Shown: positions 49,506-58,975 of the stretch, in pieces
Layout of the letters: each line of letters begins with the position of its first letter
Position numbering within the stretch: the first letter of the stretch is position 1
Made by a program: the position numbers and the translations under genes
The notes under the pieces: model-generated
Told to the model about the DNA's origin: nothing
What the model saw: only the letters and a program-made list of their open reading frames with translations
Database searches by the model: none
Assembly: GCA_046331425.1 (NCBI GenBank)
Contig: JAXLQU010000010.1
Location: 1 to 64,000, forward strand
Length of the DNA: 64,000 bases
Source of the DNA: JANNUT01 sp046331425
GTDB lineage: Bacteria; Acidobacteriota; Polarisedimenticolia; J045
Direction of reading: 5' to 3'

Positions 49506-52139
49506 CTAAGAAGTGTGCGGCGCCGCCGTCGTTTCGTTGACAACGGTGAAGCGCAGGTCGCCAACGCTGCTACGGTCCACCGTGACCTTCGCCCCCTCCT
49601 GGATTCTCCCTTCCAAAATCTGCTTGGCGATGCGCGTTTCGAGGTACTGCTGAATCGCACGCTTGAGTGGGCGCGCGCCCCATTGCGGGTCGTAGCCCAC
49701 CTCGGCCAACAGATCGACAGCGTCCGTGCTCAGCATCAGCTCGACCCGCTGCGCGGCAAGCCGTTGGCGGAGTCGCTCTATCTGTAGAGTCACGATCTGC
49801 CGCAGGTCGTCGCGACCCAGCGGGCGGAACAGGATCGTCTCGTCGATTCGATTGAGAAACTCCGGACGGAACTGCTGGCGCAGAAGACCGAGCACCTGCT
49901 CACGAATCCGCTCGAACGAGCCTTCGTCTCCCTGCTCGTGAAGCTGTTGTAGGATCAAAGGGCTCCCGATGTTGGAAGTCATTATCACGAGCGTGTTCTT
50001 GAAGTTCACCGTCCGGCCTTGGCTGTCGGTCAGCCGGCCGTCGTCGAGCAGTTGCAACAACGTGTTGAACACCTCGGGGTGAGCCTTCTCGATTTCATCG
50101 AACAACACCACGCTGTACGGTTTGCGCCGCACCGCTTCGGTGAGTTGGCCCCCCTCGTCGTAACCGATGTAACCCGGAGGAGCACCGATCAGGCGCGAGA
50201 CGGTGTGCCTCTCCTGATACTCCGACATGTCGATGCGCACCATGTTCCGCTCATCGTCGAACAGCTCGGCGGCCAGCGCGCGCGCCAACTCGGTCTTGCC
50301 AACGCCGGTCGGGCCCAGGAACAGAAACGAGCCAATCGGCCGATCTGGATCCGACAACCCGGCGCGCGCACGCAACACGGCGCTTGCCACCGCTTCGACC
50401 GCCTCGTCTTGGCCGACCACGCGCCGATGCAGTGCAGCGGGAAGAGCCAGTAACTTTTCTCTCTCCGACGCCATCAATTGCTCGAGCGGAATGTGCGTCC
50501 AGCGCGCGATGATTTCGGCGATATCCTCCGGCGTCACTTCTTCACGAACCAATCGTGAGCGCCCTTCGGCACTTCCCTTTTCCGCGGCAACCAACGACTT
50601 TTCCAGCGTTGGAAGCACGCCGTACTTCAGTTCGGCAGCTCGGCTGAGGTCGCCGCGACGCTCGGCCGATTCCACCTCGACTCGCGCCGCCTCGATCTTC
50701 TCCTTCACATCGGCGATGCTGGCCTGTGCCCGCTTGTCCGCTTCCCAGCGAGCGCTGAGCGCGTCGGCTTCGGTCTGTGCATCGGCCAACTCTCGCTCGA
50801 GTTTGGTCAACCGCTCGCGCGAGGCATCGTCTTTTTCTTTGCGCAGCGCCTCGCGCTCGATCTGCAGTTGTGTGAGCCGGCGCGTCAACTCATCCAGTTC
50901 GGCCGGCATCGATTCGAGTTGCGTCTTCAATCGTGCGGCCGCTTCGTCGACCAGATCGATCGCCTTGTCGGGAAGGAATCGGTCGGCAATGTAGCGATCC
51001 GATAGCGTGGCTGCCGCTACCAACGCTGCGTCCTGGATTCGCACGCGGTGATGAACCTCGTAACGCTCCTTCAAGCCGCGCAAGATCGAGATCGTGTCCT
51101 CCACCGAAGGGGGCTGCACCATGACCGGTTGAAAGCGGCGTTCCAGTGCGGGGTCTTTCTCGATGTACTTGCGATACTCGTCCAACGTCGTGGCGCCAAT
51201 GCAATGCAACTCGCCACGCGCCAGCATCGGCTTGAGTAGGTTGGCGGCGTCCATGGCCCCTTCGGCCGCGCCCGCGCCAACCACTGTGTGGATCTCATCG
51301 ATGAACAGAATGATCTGGCCCTGACTGTCGGCGACCTCTTTGAGCACCGCCTTCAGCCGCTCTTCGAACTCGCCGCGATATTTGGCGCCGGCCACCAACG
51401 AGCCCATGTCGAGGGCGATCATCCGTTTCTGTTTGAGACTCTCGGGCACGTCGCCGGCCGCGATCCGTCGCGCCAGCCCTTCGACGATCGCCGTCTTCCC
51501 GGTGCCCGGCTCGCCGATCAGCACCGGGTTGTTCTTGGTGCGACGCGAGGTGACCTCGATCACGCGGCGAATCTCCTCGTCGCGACCGATTACCGGATCG
51601 AGTTTGCCGCGCCGCGCCATCTCGGTGAGATCGCGGCCGTACTTCTGAAGCGACTGGAACGTCGCTTCGGGTGTGCGCGAGGTGATCCTCTGCCCACCAC
51701 GCAGCTCTTTCAGCGTGGTCAGCAGCGCTTCACGACTCAACCCCAAACCGGCCAGCAACACCCATGCGTCGCTCGCGGTTTTCTGCATCCCCAGCAAGAG
51801 GTGCTCGACGCTGACGAACTCGTCGCCCAGCGCCTTGGCTTCGTCTTCGGCGGCGATCAGACTGCGCTGCGCTCTGTTCGATAAGCCAACCTGCTGCGTG
51901 GCGGCTCCGCTCCCGGTGACCGATGGAATTCGCGCCAACGCTTCTTCGAGGCGCGGCGTGACAATCGCCGATGCCAGGCCCGCATGCTGCAACAGCGGGG
52001 CGATGAACCCGTTCTCCTGGCCGACCAGCGCCGCCAACAGATGCAGATCGTCGACCTGCTGATGATGTCGCTTGAGCGCCTCTTTTTGTGCCTCGGTCAG
52101 CGCCGCGATCGCTTTCTCGGTGAAGTTGTCGAACGTCAC
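49506..52139 (-). CDS. clpB: ATP-dependent disaggregase ClpB
   Basis: 877 aa Hsp100 chaperone that pulls proteins out of aggregates together with DnaK/DnaJ. The N-domain is followed by AAA1 with Walker A (G-E-P-G-T-G-K-T), a coiled-coil middle domain (about 410-525), and AAA2 with Walker A (G-P-T-G-V-G-K-T) and D-E-I-E-K-A-H-P. There is no ClpP-docking I/L-G-F/L loop typical of ClpA. The ATG overlaps the end of the dnaJ-like gene by four bases, a DnaJ-ClpB operon. Confidence 0.97.
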   Translation of the reverse strand: MTFDNFTEKAIAALTEAQKEALKRHHQQVDDLHLLAALVGQENGFIAPLLQHAGLASAIVTPRLEEALARIPSVTGSGAATQQVGLSNRAQRSLIAAEDEAKALGDEFVSVEHLLLGMQKTASDAWVLLAGLGLSREALLTTLKELRGGQRITSRTPEATFQSLQKYGRDLTEMARRGKLDPVIGRDEEIRRVIEVTSRRTKNNPVLIGEPGTGKTAIVEGLARRIAAGDVPESLKQKRMIALDMGSLVAGAKYRGEFEERLKAVLKEVADSQGQIILFIDEIHTVVGAGAAEGAMDAANLLKPMLARGELHCIGATTLDEYRKYIEKDPALERRFQPVMVQPPSVEDTISILRGLKERYEVHHRVRIQDAALVAAATLSDRYIADRFLPDKAIDLVDEAAARLKTQLESMPAELDELTRRLTQLQIEREALRKEKDDASRERLTKLERELADAQTEADALSARWEADKRAQASIADVKEKIEAARVEVESAERRGDLSRAAELKYGVLPTLEKSLVAAEKGSAEGRSRLVREEVTPEDIAEIIARWTHIPLEQLMASEREKLLALPAALHRRVVGQDEAVEAVASAVLRARAGLSDPDRPIGSFLFLGPTGVGKTELARALAAELFDDERNMVRIDMSEYQERHTVSRLIGAPPGYIGYDEGGQLTEAVRRKPYSVVLFDEIEKAHPEVFNTLLQLLDDGRLTDSQGRTVNFKNTLVIMTSNIGSPLILQQLHEQGDEGSFERIREQVLGLLRQQFRPEFLNRIDETILFRPLGRDDLRQIVTLQIERLRQRLAAQRVELMLSTDAVDLLAEVGYDPQWGARPLKRAIQQYLETRIAKQILEGRIQEGAKVTVDRSSVGDLRFTVVNETTAAPHTS

Positions 52140-53122
52140 ACCGCACCTCCTCGCTCCTCGTCGGTCGCGAGCTTCATGAGTTCTTCGTAGAGCTGGCGTT
52201 CGCGTTCGGTCGGCTTGGCCGGAACGGTGAGCCTGACGCGAACCAACAAGTCACCTCGATCCCCATCGCGCCGCCACAAACCGCGGCCGCGCACCCGCAA
52301 CGTCGTTCCTGCTTGAGTTCCGGCCGGCACGCGCAGCGCAACGGGACCTTCGGGTGTGGCGGGCCTGACAACACCTCCGACGACCGCCAGCGGTGCCGGC
52401 ACATCGAGTTCGACCACCACATCGTCTCGCTCCACGCGCATCCCCATTTCCGGCTTTAGCTGCACCGTCAGATACAAATCGCCAGGCTCGCCCCCACCAC
52501 TCCCGGGCGCACCCAGTCCGGGCAATCGCAAACGCTGTCCCGCGCCGACCCCTTTCGGAATGTTGACCGTCACGGTGCGTGACTCGACATCGCCATTGCG
52601 GTTGGGCACACCGAGCGTGATCTTGCGCTGCCCCGGTTGAAGCAGATCGAGCAAGGAAAACTGCGCTTCGGCGCTGAGGTCTGCTCCGCGCGTCGGTCCA
52701 TGCGCTGCACCGCGTCCGCGCCGACGTTGTCCGCCGGTTTGTCGGTGTCCAACCATCCCGAGATCGCCAAACAGCGATTCGAAGAACTCGGAAAACCCGG
52801 TCCCACCCGTGCCCGGGCTGCCGCTGCGTCCGAACAGATCCTCGAGGTTTCCTTCGAAATGAAATCCAGAGCCGGGTGGCGGCTGGAACTCGGTTCCCTC
52901 TTTCCAGTTGGCCCCGAGTTGGTCGTAGCGGCGACGCTTCTGAGGATCGCTCAGCACCTCGTTCGCCTCGTTCAACTCGCTGAACTTGGCGCCCGCTTCC
53001 GGCGTCTTGTTGACATCCGGATGCAACTGCTTGGCCTTTCGTCGATAGGCCTTCTTGATTTCGGCCTCGGAAGCGTCACGCGGCACCCCGAGTATCGAGT
53101 AGTAGTCCTTGAAGGTCACCAC
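52136..53122 (-). CDS. DnaJ-like co-chaperone (CbpA type)
   Basis: 328 aa. The J-domain lies at residues 4-70 with the H-P-D motif, a Gly-rich linker follows, then the substrate-binding C-terminal domain (V-N-I-P-K-G-V-G-x-G-Q-R-L-R-L). It has no zinc-finger Cys repeats, so it is the CbpA class rather than DnaJ proper. It stimulates Hsp70 ATPase and works with the ClpB encoded downstream. GTG 53122 is chosen because the J-domain starts right after it and GAGGA lies upstream; an upstream start (53374) would run into the divergent MglA-like gene. Its stop overlaps clpB by four bases. Confidence 0.92.
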   Translation of the reverse strand: MVTFKDYYSILGVPRDASEAEIKKAYRRKAKQLHPDVNKTPEAGAKFSELNEANEVLSDPQKRRRYDQLGANWKEGTEFQPPPGSGFHFEGNLEDLFGRSGSPGTGGTGFSEFFESLFGDLGMVGHRQTGGQRRRGRGAAHGPTRGADLSAEAQFSLLDLLQPGQRKITLGVPNRNGDVESRTVTVNIPKGVGAGQRLRLPGLGAPGSGGGEPGDLYLTVQLKPEMGMRVERDDVVVELDVPAPLAVVGGVVRPATPEGPVALRVPAGTQAGTTLRVRGRGLWRRDGDRGDLLVRVRLTVPAKPTERERQLYEELMKLATDEERGGAV

Positions 53123-53278
53123 AGAGCGGTCCTCGCGCTGAGCTGTCTTGTGATGGCCGACTCGATGGGTCAAGTTGGCCGTGTTTGTCTGCTGTCGTCT
53201 TCGATCATCAAGTGGAGCCTGCTGCGTCCGATAAGCCTTCCCTAGTCGTGTGACGAAACGACACAGGTGAGGCTGCGG

Positions 53279-54649
53279 ATGCAATTCTCTACCGCCGAGA
53301 AGGCTTTGTTTCTCAAGATCGTCTACTACGGTCCGGGTTTGTCCGGGAAGACGACGAACTTGGAGACATTGCATCGTCTCACCGACCCTGACGGCAAGCA
53401 GGCTCTGGTCTCGTTGAAGACCGAAGGGGATCGAACCCTGTTCTTCGACCTGATGCCGTTCGACCTAGGGCGGCTGTACGGCATGGATGTAAGGCTCAAG
53501 GTCTACACCGTGCCCGGCCAGGTTCAGTACGACATCACGCGGCGTCAGGTGCTGTCGGGGGCCGACGCGATTGTCTTCGTGGCCGACTCGCAAGCCTCGC
53601 AACTCGAAGCCAATCTGCAGATGATCAAGTACCTCAAGAGCAACCTGCGGATGAACGGCCTCGACCCGAACACCATCCCGCTGGTCTTTCAGTGGAACAA
53701 GCGCGATATGCCGGGGCTGATGTCGGCCGTGGATCTCAATCGAGAGATCAACTTCCGGCCGCAGGACTGCATCGGGATCGAAGCGGTGGCCACCGTTGGA
53801 ACCGGCGTGCTCGAGACGTTCCAAGAGATCGTGCTGCGCACGATCGAAGCGGTTGCTGCCAAGGGCGCGCTTCAAGGCGTCTCGGCGCCAGTGGCGGGCA
53901 TCCGGCAGAAGGTCGGTGCGCTGTTTGCCGATATCTGCTCCCGAGCCAAGACCAGCTCCAACTCGAGCGCCCGCCCTGTCGCACACGTCAACGCACCGCT
54001 GAACGCCAGCCGTACTCACGCAGCCCGCGACAAGACCGGCAAAGACGTGCTGGAGTTGGACGACCTGCTCTTTGAAGCGGTGCAGGCCAGCCTCGATATG
54101 TCCGAGCAGTTGACCCGCTCTGTTTCGGGCGAGGAGTCTCAGGCGCGGCTCAAGCGAGAGCGCACCGCGCTCTTGCGGTTGGTCCAGGTCGCCTCGCTCT
54201 CGCCCGATACCGCAGGGATCTTGCGAATGGCGTTGGCCGCGGCGCTTTCGGGTTTGGATTTCAAGCAAGGGGCGGCGCTCACCTGGAAAGGCACCGGACA
54301 GCCGCTGAATGAAATCGCCGTCAGCGGTCGCGAACGAGATCCGCTGAATGAGATCGTCACGCCGAGCATCGGCTCGGTGGCCACGACGTTATTGGAGCGA
54401 GGCCAGCCGCTGAACTGCACCGACATTCGCGGCGAGCTGCTGTTCGGCGCCGACTATCCGGCCGTCGAAGGATTGCGCGGCGTGCTGGCGATGCCGGTTC
54501 GAAGCAAGCGGGACGCGAATGCATTGCTTTTGATCTACGTCGCGCGCAACGCGCGCGATTTGGACAATGAAGATATCGAGTGGGTTGGGCTGTGCGCCGC
54601 CATCGCTGGTTTGGCGCTTCGTTTGGTCGCCGCTCCTGCGGCGGTCTGA
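53279..54649 (+). CDS. MglA-like small GTPase fused to a GAF-like domain
   Basis: 456 aa. The GTPase domain (1-200) has G1 G-P-G-L-S-G-K-T (18-25), the G3 region V-P-G-Q and G4 N-K-R-D, placing it in the MglA/Ras-like bacterial family that controls polarity or motility. After a low-complexity linker (about 215-260) comes a predicted helical part and a C-terminal GAF-like domain (about 290-445). The start ATG 53279 is preferred over GTG 53267 because GGTGAGG lies six bases upstream. It diverges from the dnaJ-clpB operon and is followed 12 bases later by a YjfB-like gene. Confidence 0.85.
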   Translation: MQFSTAEKALFLKIVYYGPGLSGKTTNLETLHRLTDPDGKQALVSLKTEGDRTLFFDLMPFDLGRLYGMDVRLKVYTVPGQVQYDITRRQVLSGADAIVFVADSQASQLEANLQMIKYLKSNLRMNGLDPNTIPLVFQWNKRDMPGLMSAVDLNREINFRPQDCIGIEAVATVGTGVLETFQEIVLRTIEAVAAKGALQGVSAPVAGIRQKVGALFADICSRAKTSSNSSARPVAHVNAPLNASRTHAARDKTGKDVLELDDLLFEAVQASLDMSEQLTRSVSGEESQARLKRERTALLRLVQVASLSPDTAGILRMALAAALSGLDFKQGAALTWKGTGQPLNEIAVSGRERDPLNEIVTPSIGSVATTLLERGQPLNCTDIRGELLFGADYPAVEGLRGVLAMPVRSKRDANALLLIYVARNARDLDNEDIEWVGLCAAIAGLALRLVAAPAAV

Positions 54650-54661
54650 GGAGAAACGAGC

Positions 54662-54847
54662 ATGGGTGTCGACGGTGTGAGTGTAGGAGCCGCGGTCGGT
54701 CAGGCGCTGGCGGCGAGAGACGCGGCAGACGCGACGAGGTACGGGACCGCGGTGCTGAAGAAGACGCTCGACTCGGCCGAAACGACGGCCGCGAGTTTGG
54801 TGGCGATGCTCGATGGCGTGGGGAAGAACCTCAACGTCGTGGGTTGA
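54662..54847 (+). CDS. Small YjfB-like putative motility protein
   Basis: 61 aa with a ribosome-binding site (GAGGAGA) nine bases upstream. The sequence is Ala-rich and helical; its second half (V-L-K-K-T-L-D-S-A-E-T-T-A-A-S-L-V-A-M-L) matches the pattern of YjfB-type putative motility proteins. Their biochemical role is not known to me. It lies 12 bases after the MglA-like GTPase and is probably co-transcribed, so the two may act together. The end is 25 bases before the convergent ABC-F gene. Confidence 0.75.
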   Translation: MGVDGVSVGAAVGQALAARDAADATRYGTAVLKKTLDSAETTAASLVAMLDGVGKNLNVVG

Positions 54848-54872
54848 GCATTACGAACCGCCGACGAGAGCG

Positions 54873-56675
54873 CTAGTGCCGTTTGGCCTCCAACTCGGCC
54901 CAGCGTGCGTACAACCGATCGACCGCGCTCTTGGCCGCCTCGAGCGCGGCAAATCGCTCTTGCAACAGCGCCGGCTTGGAAGCGATCGACGGATCGTCGG
55001 CCGCCGCTTGCGCCGCGCTCAACGCTTCGTCGGCCGCCGAGATCTGCAACTCGATCCCTTCCCATTCGCGTTGCTCTTTGTATGACAGTCGTTTGGCGCT
55101 GGGGCTGGGTGTCTTGGCTGCACTCGGCTTGGGTGCGGCAGCAGCAGGCGCGCGCGGCGCGTTCTTGAACGATTCGTATTGCGAGTAGTCGGCGAAGTAC
55201 GTCGCGCCCCCTTCCCCATCGAGGTAGAGCAACTGGTCGGTCACGCTCTGTAGCAAAAATCGATCGTGCGTCACCAGCACCAATGCACCGGTGAATTCCG
55301 AAAGACTCTCCTCCAGCACTTCGAGTGTCGACAGATCCAGATCATTGGTCGGTTCGTCGAGGATCAGCACGTCGGCAGGTCGCAGCATCAAGCGGGCAAT
55401 CAGGATTCGCGCGCGCTCACCACCCGAAAGGCGATGCACCGGCGTGTCCAACTGCTCGGCGCGGAACAGAAAGCGGGCGGCCCAGGCGGCGACATGCAAC
55501 GGCCGGTCACGATGCACGATCAAGTCGGCATCGGGCGCGAGCGCACGTCGCAAACTCAGGCTGGTGTCGAGCGTTTCACGCGTTTGCTCGAAATAGACCA
55601 CCTTCAGATTCTCGGCACGCTCGATGGTCCCGGCATCCGGCTCGAGTTCCTGCGCCAACAGCTTGAGCAGTGTCGACTTTCCGCTACCGTTGGTCCCCAT
55701 CAATCCCAACCGGCGACCGGGCGTCAACGTCATGTCGAGATTTTGAATCACGTGATTGTCGCCGAAACTTTTGCTCAGGCCATGCACCACCATCAACCGT
55801 TTGCTGCGCCGATCCGAAGCGTTGAAATCGATCTCGACGCGGGTGGCGGCGCCGCTGCGGGAGTTGAGATCACCCAACTCGTCGATCCAACGTTCCGCCT
55901 GTTTGATGCGCGCCTCGGCCTTGGTGGTGCGCGCTTTGGGGCCGCGGCGCAGCCACTCGATCTCGCGCCGCACTCGATTGGCCAGCGACGCCTGATACGA
56001 CGCTTGCCCGGCCAGCGCGAGGTCGCGTTGCTCGAGAAAGTCGCTGAACTTCCCGGTGCATTCGAACAGGCCCGCGGCATGGCGTCGATCCAGCTCGATG
56101 GTGCGGGTGGTGACGTTTTCGAGGAAGTACCGATCGTGCGAGATCACGACGAAGGCCGGGCTGTTCTGACCGAGCAACTGCTCCAACCAAAGAATCCCTT
56201 CCAGGTCGAGGTGATTGGTTGGTTCGTCCAGCAGCAAGAGATCGGGGTTGGTGACCAACTCGCGCGCGATCGCCAATCGCTTGCGCCAACCACCCGACAG
56301 CGGGCCGACCGGTTCATACGGATCGTAGAAGCCGGCGCGGCCCAACGTGACCGCCACGCGGCGCGCACGCTCGGCCGGATCGTGTTCGTTGGAAGCGGCA
56401 TCCTCCAAGACTTGCTCGACGGTGTAGCTGTCATCGAACACCGGCGCTTGTGGAACGTAACCCAAACGCAGTCCGCGGCGCCGCGTCATCGTGCCGCGGT
56501 CGGGAGTTTCGGTCTCGGCCAGGATCTTCAGGAGTGTCGACTTCCCCGCACCATTGGGGCCGACCAAACCGATCCGGTCGCCATCGCGCACGGAAAACGA
56601 CAGCCCTTCGAACAAGGGCGAGGCGCCGAACGTCTTGGTCAAGCTGTCGACGGAAAGCAGTACTGGTCGATTCAA
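54873..56675 (-). CDS. ABC-F family ATPase (Uup-like)
   Basis: 600 aa soluble protein with two ABC domains and no membrane segment. Walker A motifs are G-P-N-G-A-G-K-S and G-T-N-G-S-G-K-S, signatures L-S-G-G-W-R-K-R and L-S-G-G-E-R-A-R, and Walker B motifs L-L-L-D-E-P-T-N-H-L and L-I-L-D-E-P-T-N-D-L. The linker between the domains is charged and a C-terminal coiled coil (about 540-600) is as in Uup. ABC-F proteins act on the ribosome or in DNA metabolism. The start is TTG 56675: the first strand (L-L-S-V-D-S-L) follows at once and the upstream in-frame extension is unlike the family. It lies 16 bases after serS. Confidence 0.88.
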   Translation of the reverse strand: MNRPVLLSVDSLTKTFGASPLFEGLSFSVRDGDRIGLVGPNGAGKSTLLKILAETETPDRGTMTRRRGLRLGYVPQAPVFDDSYTVEQVLEDAASNEHDPAERARRVAVTLGRAGFYDPYEPVGPLSGGWRKRLAIARELVTNPDLLLLDEPTNHLDLEGILWLEQLLGQNSPAFVVISHDRYFLENVTTRTIELDRRHAAGLFECTGKFSDFLEQRDLALAGQASYQASLANRVRREIEWLRRGPKARTTKAEARIKQAERWIDELGDLNSRSGAATRVEIDFNASDRRSKRLMVVHGLSKSFGDNHVIQNLDMTLTPGRRLGLMGTNGSGKSTLLKLLAQELEPDAGTIERAENLKVVYFEQTRETLDTSLSLRRALAPDADLIVHRDRPLHVAAWAARFLFRAEQLDTPVHRLSGGERARILIARLMLRPADVLILDEPTNDLDLSTLEVLEESLSEFTGALVLVTHDRFLLQSVTDQLLYLDGEGGATYFADYSQYESFKNAPRAPAAAAPKPSAAKTPSPSAKRLSYKEQREWEGIELQISAADEALSAAQAAADDPSIASKPALLQERFAALEAAKSAVDRLYARWAELEAKRH

Positions 56676-56691
56676 GCGACGCTGCCTTCGG

Positions 56692-57960
56692 TCACAGCCG
56701 CGACTGCAAGTAAGGCGCGAGCACCGGCGGGATCGCGATGCTGCCGTCTTCGCGCTGGAAATTTTCCAGAACCGCAATCAGCGTGCGACCGACAGCCAAT
56801 CCCGAGCCGTTCAAGGTGTGAACGAAGCGTGGCTTGCCGCCATCGACCGGCCGGTAGCGCATGTTCAGCCGGCGCGCTTGGAATTCTTCACAGTTGGAGC
56901 AACTGGAGATCTCGCGGAAGGTGTTCTGCGACGGCAACCAAACCTCGATGTCGTACGTTTTGCTGGCGCCGAAACCCATGTCGCCTGTCGAGAGGCAAAC
57001 CACCCGATGATGCAGCCCCAACAGCTCCAAGACGCGGCACGCGTGACCGACCATTTCCTCCAACGCGGCGTACGAGGTCTCGGCGGTGGTCAGGTGCACC
57101 AACTCGACCTTCTCGAACTGGTGTTGGCGGATCAGCCCCCGCACATCGCGACCATGCGATCCGGCCTCGGCGCGAAAGCAGGGTGTGTAGGCGGTGAATC
57201 GCTTGGGGAGGTCGCTCTCGGCCAAGATCTCGTCGCGATGGATGTTGGTGACCGGAACCTCGGCGGTTGGCGCCAAGAACCAATCGGCAGGTTCGGCCAA
57301 ACGAAACAGATCCTGTTCGAACTTCGGCAACTGGCCGGTGCCGAGCAGCGACTGCCGATTGATGATGAATGGCGGCAGCGTTTCGAGGTAGCCGTGTCGA
57401 GTCGTGTGTAGATCGAGCATGAAGTCGATCAGCGCACGCTCGTGCCGCGCGCCGAATCCGGTGAGCAGCGCGAACCGCGCGCCGGTGATCTTGACGGCGC
57501 GCTCGAAGTCCAAGTAGCCGCCGCGCTCACCCAATTCGACGTGATCGCGCGGCGTGAAACTGAAGCTCGGCTTCTCACCCCAGACCCGTTCGAGCCGGTT
57601 GGCGTGTTCGTCGCTGCCGACCGGGACGCTGGAGTGTGGCACGTTCGGTAGCGTCAGCATCAGCGCGCTCAGATCGCCCTCGAGCGTCGCTGCACGCGCG
57701 TCGAGTTCCGTGATGCGATCACCCATCTGCCGAACCTGCGCTTTCAGCGGCTCGGTGTCGGTGCCCGACTTGATCAACTGACCGATCTGCTTGGACAAGT
57801 CGTTGCGTTCGGCCTTGAGCCGCTCGACCTCGGTCAGCGCCGCGCGTCGTTCTTGATCGAGCCGTGCGACATCGTCGAGCTGGGGCCACTCACCACCCCG
57901 TCGCTTCAGGGCGGCCCGGACCGAATCGAAATGAGCGAGCAGGTACTTGACGTCGAGCAT
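56692..57960 (-). CDS. serS: Seryl-tRNA synthetase
   Basis: 422 aa class II aminoacyl-tRNA synthetase. The N-terminal coiled-coil arm (about 25-105) is followed by the catalytic domain with motif 2 (F-R-A-E-A-G-S-H-G-R) and motif 3 (N-G-S-G-L-A-V-G-R). The T-A-E-V-P-V-T serine-binding segment is present. ATG 57960 gives the typical M-L-D-V-K start. It diverges from galU across 127 bases and leads into the ABC-F gene. Confidence 0.97.
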   Translation of the reverse strand: MLDVKYLLAHFDSVRAALKRRGGEWPQLDDVARLDQERRAALTEVERLKAERNDLSKQIGQLIKSGTDTEPLKAQVRQMGDRITELDARAATLEGDLSALMLTLPNVPHSSVPVGSDEHANRLERVWGEKPSFSFTPRDHVELGERGGYLDFERAVKITGARFALLTGFGARHERALIDFMLDLHTTRHGYLETLPPFIINRQSLLGTGQLPKFEQDLFRLAEPADWFLAPTAEVPVTNIHRDEILAESDLPKRFTAYTPCFRAEAGSHGRDVRGLIRQHQFEKVELVHLTTAETSYAALEEMVGHACRVLELLGLHHRVVCLSTGDMGFGASKTYDIEVWLPSQNTFREISSCSNCEEFQARRLNMRYRPVDGGKPRFVHTLNGSGLAVGRTLIAVLENFQREDGSIAIPPVLAPYLQSRL

Positions 57961-58087
57961 GGGAGTCTCGTGTTTGTCGTGCGGCGAGGCCGAAAAACCG
58001 CGGCGGACGTCGCCGCGGCCTGGCAGTCTACCCGCTCCTCGCGCGCCGTGCTGTAATACGGCGCCTTCGGGCCTAGGAGACGTCTGA

Positions 58088-58975
58088 ATGCGTATTCGTA
58101 AGGGAGTGTTCCCTGCCGCAGGCCTGGGGACCCGCTTTCTTCCCGCCACCAAAGCGATGCCGAAAGAAATGCTGCCGATCGTCGATAGGCCGGCAATTCA
58201 GTACGCGGTCGAAGAGGCGATTGCCAGCGGGATCGAGGACATTTGTATCGTCACGGGACGTGGCAAGGATGCGATCGAGAACCACTTCGATCACAGCTTC
58301 GAGTTGGAAGCGACGTTGGCCGAACGCGGTGACGAGCGACTGCTGGCGATGGTTCGCCAGATCGCCGGGCTGTGTCACATCTCCTACGTCAGGCAAAAGC
58401 GCGCGCTCGGCTTGGGGCACGCGGTGCTGTGCGCTCGCCAGCATGTCGGGGAGGAGCCGTTTGCCGTGTTCTTGGCCGACGATTTGATCGTGGGGAAGAC
58501 ACCGGCAATCAAGCAACTGATCGACCTTGCCAGCCAACGCAATGCCTCGGTGATTGCGGTGCAGCGGGTACCGAAGGAGATGGTCTCGGCCTACGGCGTG
58601 GTCAAGCTCGGCGCCTCGGAGGGTGCGGTGCATGAGGTCGTCGACATGGTGGAAAAACCGCGTCCCGAACAAGCCCCCTCGAACCTGGCGGTGATCGGCC
58701 GTTACGTGTTGTCGCCGCGGATCTTTCCGCTGCTCGAGGAAACGGCGCCGGGAGCCAAGGGCGAAATTCAACTCACCGATGGGCTGCGGCAACTCGCCAA
58801 AGAAGAGAAGATCTACGCACTCGAATTCGAAGGCACGCGATACGACACCGGCGACAAGCTCGGGTTCTTGCAGGCCACCTTCGAGATGGCGTTGGCGCAC
58901 GACGACCTCGGCCCAGGGTTGAGTGCTTGGCTCATTCAAATGGCGGCCAAGCTGGCTGCTCGGAGCGGAAAGTAA
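58088..58975 (+). CDS. galU: UTP-glucose-1-phosphate uridylyltransferase
   Basis: 295 aa. It makes UDP-glucose for envelope polysaccharides. The nucleotide-binding A-A-G-L-G-T-R-F-L-P-A-T-K motif is near residue 10, D-R-P-A-I-Q-Y follows, and the V-x-E-K-P and G-E-x-Q-L-T-D motifs of the sugar nucleotidyltransferase fold are present. The stop TAA is directly followed by the murA GTG, so the two genes form one unit. It may supply precursors for the polysaccharide module at 18-27 kb, an inference. Confidence 0.96.
   Translation: MRIRKGVFPAAGLGTRFLPATKAMPKEMLPIVDRPAIQYAVEEAIASGIEDICIVTGRGKDAIENHFDHSFELEATLAERGDERLLAMVRQIAGLCHISYVRQKRALGLGHAVLCARQHVGEEPFAVFLADDLIVGKTPAIKQLIDLASQRNASVIAVQRVPKEMVSAYGVVKLGASEGAVHEVVDMVEKPRPEQAPSNLAVIGRYVLSPRIFPLLEETAPGAKGEIQLTDGLRQLAKEEKIYALEFEGTRYDTGDKLGFLQATFEMALAHDDLGPGLSAWLIQMAAKLAARSGK

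Noticed and set aside
55266..57197. 643-aa plus-strand ORF opposite the ABC-F and serS genes
   Set aside because: It is antisense to two clear genes with no domain of its own.
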